Below are positions 11,414 through 23,400 of a stretch of 34,321 bases of DNA, piece after piece. The stretch's first letter is position 1. Every line of letters begins with the position of its first letter. The position numbers and the translations under genes were made by a program. Source of the DNA: Plakobranchus ocellatus (Eukaryota; Mollusca; Gastropoda; Plakobranchidae); the NCBI GenBank assembly GCA_019648995.1, contig BLXT01005737.1:1-34321 (forward strand), given 5' to 3'. Below the pieces are notes generated by a model that worked only from the letters and a program-made list of their open reading frames with translations, searched no databases and had not been told where the DNA came from.

Positions 11414-14400
11414 CTGATGAATGGAAAAGGAAAAAAGATGCTATACCGCATATTTTTTAACATAAAATCTCTACACCTCTAATCATACACCTCAAGACCA
11501 ATCCAAAGGAGTTGTAAGTTGCATTTAGACATACTCTAAACAGCATTCTGTGAACTTTGTGACAAACATATCTGGATAAAGATATGTGGGACTATTACGG
11601 CAAATCAGTCATAAGTCTGAGGATATTTATGCCCCAGGGCCTTCAGGAAATTTTTATGACCTTAAACAGTTTTTGCCTTTAAAAAGATGTGTCTTAATTT
11701 CAAAAATGTAAAGAGCCTTTTACACTGGCCAATACTCCTGATTTCAATGTATTTGTGATAAGAAAAAAAAATTGATATTCACGCTGAGGTTTACATATTG
11801 ATTGCACCACAATTAATACACAGATTCATTCTAGTGACTCTTTTATGGCTAAATAAGAAATACGGGATTCTGAATACGTCTTTTAAATTAATGTGTGGTG
11901 TCATCACCATATGAAAGGCTTTTGAGCAGGAATAAGTTGCAAATATGGTCATGCAGTAGTCATAATATTTAAAATCCTATGCCAAAACTTTTTCACAACC
12001 TTAGGATGAATCTTGTCATCTTTGACACCATATAACATCTCCAAGGAACTTTCTCAAGGATAAATAAACCCTCCTCAAACTTTACAAAACTTTTGGTCTG
12101 GGATTTGTTTGAACCCATCAGAGTTCTACTCATATAGTGTTTTTACCATATTAACAAAACAGATATGGGGCTTTTTACAATAAAGTTTTTTTTATTCCCA
12201 GACTTCAAACAACTTCAGTGTGAAGAAAACTCATTACAACTATCCAGTGTCACTCCTTTCATAAGTGGTTCTTACGTGGTGATACTAAACAAATAGGTCT
12301 TAAACTAGGGATATAATATGAAAATGTATGCTTTTATTCTCTGTAAAAGTTATGATGAGTGTTTAAAAAATCAACATTATGTATGTTTTTATTCTCTGTA
12401 AAAGCTATGATAAGTGTAACTTACTTCTTCTCCCAGAGCACAAACTTTAGTATCATCATTTCCAGGGAGGTCATATTCCCTGCACCGGAAGCAATCCAGG
12501 GATTTGTAAACACATTTGGGAAATTGGCAGTGGTTTAAGTAACCTGATACAAAAAAAAACATTTTTTTTAATTAATTTAAAAAAAAAAAACATATAAGGC
12601 TATGAGATGCGAGTGTACAAATATGTTTGATACACACTCACAAATATGCATGTAAAGTGATTACCTCTTCCAACAATATTTTTCAAGATTTTGCCATTAC
12701 AGAAGAAATTCTATTCTATTAATTACAAAAAATATAGCTAAATAGCTCAAAAAAACAGAAGAACACAAAAACACTTACTATTTTAAAATGAATTTAATAT
12801 TTTCGTTTTAAACATTCACTGACCTACATCCTGAATCCGGTACTAAATGCAAATTTACAAGGCTACGCATGTTTTGCTAGATAAAGAATCTTCATTTTTC
12901 AATATTGGACCTGTTTTGGTTGTTTGGATTTTGAGCATATAGTCTGTCCACTATAACGTCATCTGTTGCTTTTATAAGGCATTTATCAGGCCAGGGTGTA
13001 GGTGCTGGCTTGAACCTGTGACAGAAGTGTCTCTCAGGTTAGATTGCTAGCCATTATGCCACCAAAGGTGCCTGTTCAAATGTTGTTTTTAGAAAAACAG
13101 AATGAATGAGCAGCAGCATATGACTGGAAAGTATGAGATTTTTTTTTTCTAGAGCTGTATAGCACCAAAGATATGAAATCTCTCACTTTGAAGTATATAA
13201 TTTAGTATTTCCCTCCTACCTGATAAATCCAGACTGGTGTTTGAGAAGGCTAGGTCAGCATTGAAGTGAATGAGATGCCCTGTAGAAATTTACGAAAAAA
13301 ACAACTGATATACTAATATATATATATCACAAAAAAAGAAAGAAATATCTATTAAACAAACTGTTACTGTAACACATTTTTATCCAGTTTTTACTATACT
13401 GTAAAACTAACATAAATGAACTTGAATCATTTCCAATGTGTAAAAGGCATCTTGCAAATTATTCAGACTGGTCTCAAGACATTTTGTGTTTCATCTAATA
13501 GTTTTGCAGATCATTACTATAGCATCTTCTTATCCAATTCCTTAATTCTAGATAAACAAATTTTCCATTTTTATAATCTGTAATTGTCAACAAAAAATGT
13601 ATTTGCTTATTATCAATCATCCCATTAAACCTAATGTTGCTTTGTTTTCAAAAAAGAATTCCTTTTTTTATCATGATATGGTTCCCGGCCAAGTCAATTT
13701 TTCATTGCTCCTCTGTGTCCACCTAGCACTAAATCAAATCGTTAGCTAGGTCTCTTATGATCCGGCGAAAGTAAAGGCAGCAAGGAAAGCAATGGCAAAC
13801 TACCTCTTAATGCAGTAGGGCAAGATCAATCATGACCCTACTCCTGGTTCCCCGATGCTTAGACTAAGCGTGGAACCCACTCTACTTTTTACCCAAATTA
13901 TTGATGTAGATCTGCTTGGATTTGTTTCTGCAGTACATCTAAATTGACAACACATCTGCATGTATCTGCTATAAAAACTTCGAGCCATCCCATGACTTCA
14001 TGGACAAGGCCATTTTGTATTTTTTAATTTGAACTAGAGAGGCACACTAAAAACGTTTATTTTTAGTTTAACTTTTTGAATAATAATAAATATGTAGCAG
14101 TTCGACACAATGAGTCGCAATGTGGTTTTGAACCACTGACTTTAAAAAAAAACTTTCATAAAGAAGTTGGGGCAAAGATTCCTGCAGAAGAATAATTTAT
14201 AGTTTATGCTGAACATAAAACACAAATCACATAACTATTTCTTAACAATTAGTGAAGGCTGGACAAAATTCTTTATGTGGAGAATTTTCTATAGACATGC
14301 TATAGACTTTCTATACAGGAAATTTTTACTTAATTTGATCTCACTGATGTAGACCTGCAACTCAACCCATGTTGTGGGGCTGCTATTCATTATATACATA

Positions 14401-17400
14401 TATATATAGCTAATGATGGGTTTGACCCTCAGTCGCTGTATCAACAACTTTCTTACAGAGGTCATACAATAACCTTTGTGGGTCGATAAATTTCACACAC
14501 ACAGTTTGCATTTTTTTACCTTAAGTGAAAGCAATATATTGAAATACCTACCTTTGTAGCCCAAATGGTCTGTGTATGTTTTCTCCATCCTGCCTAGCCA
14601 CCATAAAATCATATACTCTAACTGGAATCTCTGCTGCCGCTCAAATCGTTTGATAAAGGGAGTCAGGCTTTCTAATGGTTTCAGGGTTAACTTGCTGACC
14701 TTCATGGCTGTTGGTGTTGGCGGGACAAGGATTCCTGAACAGGCATAATCATAAAGAAATCTATGTTGTAAACAAAACAAAAACCATATTAACATCTATT
14801 AATAATTTTGGAAGTTGAGACAAGGATCCTTGAACACGCATAATCCTAAAAAAATGTACGTTGTAAACAAAGCAAAAACCACATCAACATCTATTAATAT
14901 TTTTGTAATTCCTGCAGAAGCATGATTTATAGTTCATGTTGCACATGCAACACAAATCACATAACTATTCCTTAACAATTAGTGAAGGCTGGACAAGGAT
15001 TCCTGCACAGAGCAAATTTACTTTTGCCAAATGTGGAAAGTGGAGAGGTCTTTTTTCACATTACAAATGATCATTCCTTTACCCTAGTCCTGTCAGTAAG
15101 TGGTAAATGTGTGGCTTGTCAGGAGCAGTTTTGTTAATATATGGTTGAAATATCCAACACAATTATTATATATTATATTGAATAATCTATGGACAAAACT
15201 ATGAAAAGTCTGTTTTTACCTTTGCAAATATTTTTTCAATCAATAGTAATTTTGAGGCTGTGAGTAACAGGTTGGTCACCACAATTGCTTATCTGATCAG
15301 CAGAAACTAAGATTAGGGTTAAAGACCAGCACACACAAATTTTGTACCATCTATAGCTAGTGCATTTGCTCTCAGAAACCCACAAAATGTAGTGATGCCT
15401 TATAATCTTATAATGAAGCTTCTGCTTTCAATTTAGCATTTTTTTTTTTGCTCTGGTTTACAATAAAATCAGGTCTTACTCACCTGACAGAGTTCCATTA
15501 GAGCGAAGAAGCGGTTTGAACATCTCATACCAAGAGGCATTACCCATATACTGTGCCACATCATTGTGTGAAAGCTTTTTGCTAATGCAGGGAGGAGTGT
15601 GGAAAAGCTGGTAATAACAACAACAAAAAAAAGATAATTAGAAGTGGTGTCTACTTTAGACTAAGTTCAAAGATAGGTTTGGTTTGGCTTTTACTTGAGA
15701 CATATGACGTTCAATTCTGAAATACTCATAGGTTGCCCCACTGTCTAAACTGAGATATTAGTGTAAATGTTGAAAGAGTGTTTGCTTTTCCATTGATCAA
15801 AGCAAAAGACGACACATACGCAGAAGATATGATTAGAAATATGACTGTCAATGTTGAAATAGTTTTAGGCTGTCCCACTGTCTAAACAAAAGATTGAGAC
15901 AAGTTGAGAGATATAACTGTAAATGTTTATGGCTGCAACTGATGATAATGAGTGCTAGATACTTTTCAAGATCTGTGGTGCACTTTAGCCCTCACATTTT
16001 AATATCTACATCTTGCTATGATCCTGGTCTTTACCCAAAACTCAATTATTCATATTGTCAACAATAATTCGTTCTTTTCTATGTCTGCCTCTTAGAATGA
16101 ATTTTTCCTCAGCTAGAGGACTGACAATCTAGCAAGGGAAAGGTCTTGATTTGAGAGACAGAAAAAAGGTTTCAACTTGGGAAGCTTAAATCTTATTTAA
16201 CTAGAATTCATAAAAACCATACTAATATCAGACAGGGAAGTGAAAGTGAGTTAAACACACTCAATCTCAAAACTTGCTAACACAGCACGATGGAAAATTA
16301 AGGATAAAAAATATCAAAACCAAGGATTTTGAAGTAAAAACTGGGATGATAATGAATCAACGGACTGATTCTTGAAAATCACATGATACTCTGAAAAAAT
16401 TTCATTCTTTAACATTGGAGGTGACAGTTTTTTGTTTTTTTGTTGATTTTTTCTTTTCCATGAAGTTAAATCACAGCTTTGCTATTGGACTTCCCAGTTA
16501 AAGTGAAAAAAAAGTTTTTTCTTCTGTGTGTTACATGGGAGTTTCTAAAGACTAAAGCCCCACAAAACAGGGAATTCAAGTCTAAAACTGGGATGCTTGG
16601 GATCACAGAGTTAAAAAAAAAAAAAGGGAGAATCGCAGGAAAGGTTAGAAGCTACAAACATTGCACATCGCCAATCAGATTTAATGAATTTCACATTTAC
16701 TAAGCACTACTACATTGCTCAGACTCAGCAATGAATATGATTGAGCTCTGCACAGAAGCCTTCACCAATTCAATTTCAAAAGCCAGTACCACCAGCTTGG
16801 AAGCAAACACATCAGTTCTATGAGCCTTTAGTAACAGCTTGAGTATATAGGCTGAAACAGGTAATAACCACTGGCATTGCAGGACTCTAGAGTCAGTTGA
16901 CGTTGAAAGAAAAATTCAACTCATGCAAAGGAGTAAGAGGAAGAATAGTATAAAAACTATAAGTAATGGCAATAGGTTAATTGCCATAGTAGATATTTTA
17001 TGACAGCATGAGGATATGAATACCTGTAGTTATATTTGACTGTTGAATGTTCATTTTCCAGATCTCCTTTTTCTTTTGAATGTTCCTAACTTTTTTCGGT
17101 CCCAACTTCACAAGGAAAAAGTTGTTGATGTATAAATTTGATAATTTAAAAAAAAGGATTACACCTTAAAACATTGCTATTAAAAACCCATAAATAAATA
17201 CAAAATAATTTTTTTAAAAACTTGGTTTACTTACCCCTAAAATACTGTCTAGCTGATTAAACCCATAAATAAGTACAAAATAGTTTTTAAAAAAATTGGT
17301 TTACCTACCCCTAAAATTCTGTCTAGCTGATACACAACAGCATATGCCATATGGTAGACCTTGGGGCCATCCTCCGCGATAAAAGCGGCCCGTCTTGCCA

Positions 17401-20400
17401 CTTCTTTGCCATTCAAAGCAGCTGCAGCATGTTGGGTTAGATTCACAGTGAATTGGCCACCTCCACCATTGCTTTTGACCAAATTGTTGTAGCCATGGAG
17501 ATGTTGCCTGTGTGCAGATCGCCTCCATGCATGCTCTTTCACACCTGACATTAAAAAATAAAGTCACAATCATAAAAAAAAATCCATGTAAATGCTATGT
17601 GGCTTCATTAAGGACGTTTGAATCTGGGGTTTTTTTGCTATTGGATATTATAATTAGTACATAACTTTAAAGTAGGCAATTGCTTTCTTCCTCTTTACTT
17701 TAGGCAAAACCAAAAATGGATTAAGCAGGTTTTGCATTTCAATCTCTTATATATGAAAGCATCCTTTCAAAACTCTCAAATTTCTCATGAAAAAGGCCAC
17801 ATTTGGATGCTTGCAAGTCCTGGTTTGAACATGCTACTCATTCTGCATCTTTATACGTCTACAAAAATCCAGATCAAATGCGACCTGCCCACACAAACTG
17901 AGTCATTTGCCGGCTGTCAGCTAACGGAGAGAGGAAAGAGGGCCACAGAGATGGTACATGCTTACACCCTCAACTTCCAGCTCACCTTTGAGGCCTAAAT
18001 GAGTCATAAGCTTCTTCTCTCTTGCCAAGCGGTCAGATGCTAGAGACTCCATCAGGTCATCCAGACATTCAGAGGTGTCTGGTAATACTTTATCATCCTT
18101 ATCGTCTTTTTTAACAGCTTGCCCTTCAAAAGTTTCTTCCCTGAAAAACCCAGCGTCATGCTCAACACCACGTCCTGCGACAGGCATTATTCTGTCTTTG
18201 CCTGCATCGTGGTTCTGGCTTTGATCTTTATCATGCAGTTGGTTGTCTTGCTCCCGATCAGCCAATGGGCCTTTGACATTATTATTGTTATTGTCATCAT
18301 TATCATGACCAGTGTTGCGAATGAAGAGAGTTGTTCCAGAGGAGGAGCGGGCCTCTTTCATGTCAGCCGAATTCTTCATCACAACCGTCATAAGAGCTGG
18401 TCAAAGACATAAGTTAAACAGGTAAAAATTAGAAACTCTATAGATGATAAAAACCAATGTTTTTTCAGTATCATTATCTTACCCTGCAGCATTTAATGAT
18501 GTCTCAAACACCCAGAGAATAAAAGCTAATGCACATTTAAGACAAAGCATTGACACATACTTAAATCTAAACACCTTGATGATGACATCTCAAAAAAATA
18601 CATTTATACATAGCCAGATCTAGAAAAAAGACTGCCATGCGAGGCAATGATCAGAAAAATCCTTAACTATGTAGATCAAAGGCTAAATCTAGATCTATAT
18701 TACAACAATAAAATTGTCTTTTGGGGGGGGGGGGGGGGGGNNNNNNNNNNNNNNNNCATGATTACAATGGTAAAAAATTCAAATGCACGAAAGAAAATAG
18801 ATTTTTTTTTTTAAGGATAAAATGAAAGAGAAAAATACAAAAATAAAATTTTAAAAATTAGAAACAATTCACAAATGAAAAAAAAATTATAAGAGAAAGA
18901 GATACTTAAGGTTTTTATCACAAGCAATACTGGTTGTTATATTCCAATCAGGAATGAGTGCAGCTTGTTTTTCAAAAAATTGTATATAAATCTAAATTGC
19001 AACATTTCTAGAATGAAATCAATTTGAAAGTCCAGAAAAAGAAAAGAAAAAAAAAAGCGAAAGAGAAGAATGACTGAATGAAAAGCTGAACTTCTGATTT
19101 GAGCAAGCAAGAAACAAGAACTTACTCTCAGATTCTGGCTTTGTGCTAAATGTGATAAAACACTGGCACTGCGGGTCTGAGACACAAATGGTGGCCGCCT
19201 CCCTCAGGGATGATACAGTGTGAAAACAGCCCCATGTCACCCTCGAGCCAGGGCACGGGTAGTCAAAGATGCCTGGAAAGTTGGTTTTGCTGTAACGGTC
19301 AAACTGGTTCAAAGCGCTCTCACTGAATAAAGGTTCTTTTTCCTTCTGATGCTGTGGTAATAACAAAGAATCTGTTAGGCAACTTTACACGGATTTTTTT
19401 ACTTATTTATGGATAATGATCAATTTTACGGCAGCTACCTAAATCAGGCACAAGAGAGTGTAAATACTTTGTATTAGAGCCTTTAAAAATTTGTGTTGAC
19501 TCTAACATGTAATAACCTTACACACTACAAAGTCACATATCTTTTAAAAGAACTGGGATGGAAACATACTTTTTTTTTTTGTTTATATAAATGTAATTAC
19601 AATGATATCTTGTTCATAACTCAATACTTCCAGATTTTGGCCTGAAATTGGCTCACAATTTATTTGAGATCATCAAATACAATGCACCGCTGAAGTTTGG
19701 AACCCTCAGCTGCTTACACTTTTGCTTCGGATCTCAATTGAATGCATGCTTTATAGGGTATTTCCAAAAGAACTCAGTCAGTATCCATGCCCTTCTCCAC
19801 ATATCTTGATCTTTCACACACTCATCATCCACCCCACCATCTTGGCACCAGCCAAGTCGTATTTGTTTCAGAATCCAACACAATCCTTTGCTACCCAATT
19901 ATTGCATTTCTAAGCCATAGTAAGTTGTGACTATCCATGAACATATACATTCTTCAGCTATTGGTCACTCTAACTGCTTTTCCTCATTTTTAACAGAAAG
20001 TTTAATTGTTCTGCATATAAATCGCTTCTTTAAAGAGCTACATTTCTTCTATTTCTAGTTTTGACTACATTTTCTCTTATCCTTAATATCCTTGCATTGA
20101 TACTGATGTCTTTTTAGCATTGAAGAGATATTTCCTGTTCAGTATAGTATTCAATTTTTTTGTGTGAAAATAGCTTTCAGATTGTATAAATGTGCTCTTG
20201 CCCATGACATTCTAGTTGGTGCATTGTGTCTATGACTTTGAAAATTATTTAAAATATGTTGTTTTGGTTAAGGCTGTTTTATCAGATCATCTGTTAGACC
20301 ATGAGAACTACATCAGATTTTTTTTGTTTTAATTTTGGTTAATAGTGCCTTTTCAGAAAACACATGTTTTCAATTTATTGTCTGACTCAAAAAGTTTTAA

Positions 20401-23400
20401 TTTTCTTTCAAACTACGCCATCTAAAAAAATATTCTCATTCCCATTCTAATCATACCTGAACCAAAACATCGTTGCTTGAATCAGCTCCATGGGTGAGAC
20501 CTGATTCCTGTCCATCTTGATGAGCACTGTTGTCTATTCTGACCAGCTGGGCTGGCACTAAAAGTAAATTTAAAAGACACTTTTGTCAAACAAAATTTGA
20601 AGATCAGATTTTCAGGAGCTAACTAATTCTAAATCTTGCACCCTTGTTTCTATAAATCTTGCCTCATCTGCTACCACTTTGGGTTTTTTCACAGTGACTT
20701 GCTCAAATTGCAAAATGGTTGAAAAACAATAACAACATCAAAAATTGACCGAGAGATATTAACATCTTTGATATTATATTACAATATTTACAACAAGAGC
20801 ACACATTTAACCTTTTCTAAAAAAAAAATGAGATAAATGAGATTGGCCATATTCACTACATTTTGTTTCTTTTCCTTACTGGAGATCTCAAGTCAGCAAA
20901 CTAAAACCCCGTTTGTCTAGTATTCATAATGTTGCCCATAACATGGAACTTCTTTTAACATTTGTGTCTAAAGAATAATAAAATCAAACTTTCAAACCCA
21001 GGCAAATAATCGTCATAAAAATTGTAAGTGGCATTTAAATTTCAGAGAAAATTCAATCCATCAATGTAACGAAATTTGGAATGGACAAACAAACACCCCC
21101 TACCCTAAAACTGTTTATCACAAGTAAGAGTATGGAGTGAGCCAGACAGTTGCCAGATAGACCATATCAATATGTACCTAAATAAACAATGAATCGCAAC
21201 AGCTTGGCAGGTCAAATGAAATAATCAGATGAAGTTCAGGATTTTAAGCTGAATATTCTCAGCCCCAATAAAAAGCAATACAACATGGTGAGTAAATGTT
21301 TTGCAAATAGTTGCAAAGAGTCATATATCCATTGATACACTTGCTTAGTTTTTTAATTTTCAAAACATAGCTTGATTTGTCAGCCTTTCACTAATAAAAA
21401 TAATTTATATGATTAACTTTATTCTTTGCAAAGATAGTAAAATTTAAATGCTTGTAAACTAATATTATAAAGGAGCCAAGCAGAATAGGTATTTCACACT
21501 GGCTCTCTCTCAATCATAACCTTGACTGAACAACATCTGCAACTCAGCAGTCATTGCTGCCATCGAGTCAATTTCCATCCTCGCCAGCTGACTCAAAAAC
21601 TCTCTGGATGCATCATTATTTGCAGGTGGAGGACGAGACAGTATTAGTCTTAATACATGCTTGACAGCCAGATCAAGGTTAATGTAAGAATTCAGGCCTT
21701 TACATTTTCCACTGCTGCAGGGAAATTCTGGGGAAAAAAAAAACGAAAAGTTTTCAAATGAGGGAGAAAGAGGCAAATTTGAGAAACAGAATAATCATAA
21801 AAAGGTATTTCCAAGGAATCTTTAAAAAAGGGGAGAGTGAAAACAAGGGGAATAGAAGATTAAGTGTAAAAATAATATGGAAATAAGAATGCTTAGGAGT
21901 TTAGGTTAAAAAGGAATTTAAAGGCATATTGTGAGATTCCACCACTGGGACGAATTTTTCTTTCCAACAATTTTCTAATCATATGCTCAGTTTTTACTTT
22001 ACTCTGAGAACTGTAAAAAAATTTAATGTAAACAAGGAATAAAAAAAAAAAATCTTCAAGTGAAGAATCAATAAACATCTACAGGACAGAGGAAGTTGTA
22101 GAGGTGCAGAAAGAGAAACAAAGAGAAACAATCATATTAAAATAGGCAAATACAAATCACATGATTATTATGTTTAGGCCCCTCTTGTGATTTGCCTAAA
22201 AAAAAAAAAACAAAAACAATTAAGCGAAAAACCCCTTACGTTTTGTCAGATGCTGGCAGTCTGAGCTTCTGAAGCATGAGCGTTCACCCAACTCAAGATC
22301 GTCAAAATCTGCAAGTTTTACATCTTTATTTTGCACCAGAACAAAGTCCTTCAGGTCAAGCTTCTTGAATCGCAAGCTACCCACAGGGCTGAGGTCCAGG
22401 TACATCAGCAGTCGGGAAATTTGCAAAGCCATCTTTGAGAGAAGGATACATTAAATGAAAGTAGGGAAGGAAGTTTCTTGGGGTTTTTTTCCTAACTTGC
22501 TTGCACAGAAAATTTATATATATAGAAACAAGTTTTAACAAGATGTGTCTGATCCTGTACATCTCCATTTTGAAATAAAAATATACTTTCACCATCCTTA
22601 AGAGTGTATTTTAAATCAGATAATTTTTTTTTTATTAAATGATTTGCATCATTGGCTGCAACAGATTTTTCCCTTAATAGATACAGGTGTCCAATGCAAT
22701 GAATTCTCTAAAAATAAGCCCCCTGGGAGCAGACACTTGGGTTCCTTTCAAACAATGTAAAAGATAGACCCCCTGTGAGAAGATACTTGGGTGTTTTCAG
22801 GGCAATCTAAAAGATAAGGCCCTTGAGGGCAAACGCTTGGATTCATTTCCAACAAATTTTAACATAGACCCTAAGACCCCTAAGGATGGACATTTGGGAT
22901 TATTTCAGGTCCAGAATCTTTAACCATCATAATCACCTAGAATAAATGGTAACTTAGACAACAAAATGAACCTCTTTTAAGCCAGGGCTCTATTTATCAC
23001 AAATTATCTATCACATCACATTATCTTTTATAAACGTAGGCTTTTCTTTTATAAACATGAATCTATTTTAATCAAAACAGAGAACAAAATTGATCTGTTG
23101 GCTAAGTAGACAGCAAAGAAGCTCTAGACAATAAGTACTAACCCCTAACTGCTGAGACCAGGTGGAACCATGAGTCAAGCTTTGAGTCAAGGGTACACCA
23201 ACTTCCGTGATCACAGCCAGGCCTTTGTTCTGCAGTTGCCCTACGATGCGATTCCCTCGTAGGCAGACACCCTTCAGGGCAATGATGCCAGGGTGTTGTA
23301 ATGTGCTTAAAAGCAGGATCTCTCTCAGCAGTCTGATAAAACAAGGGAAAATATTATAATAAAGATTTTGGTGAAAGAAGAACAGGTGCAAGTAAATGAT

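Noticed and set aside
17301-17573. 90-residue minus-strand frame overlapping exon 8
   Set aside because: Alternate frame of exon 8; only the other frame joins exons 7 and 9 in phase and carries the LDRILG motif.
18119-18412. 97-residue plus-strand open frame with a hydrophobic IIIVIVII stretch
   Set aside because: Antisense of the D/N-rich linker in exon 7; the hydrophobic run is the reverse complement of Asn/Asp codons.
18723-18756. Poly-G tract as a G-quadruplex signal
   Set aside because: It abuts an N gap, as does the C-run at 8560; both may be sequencing or assembly artefacts.
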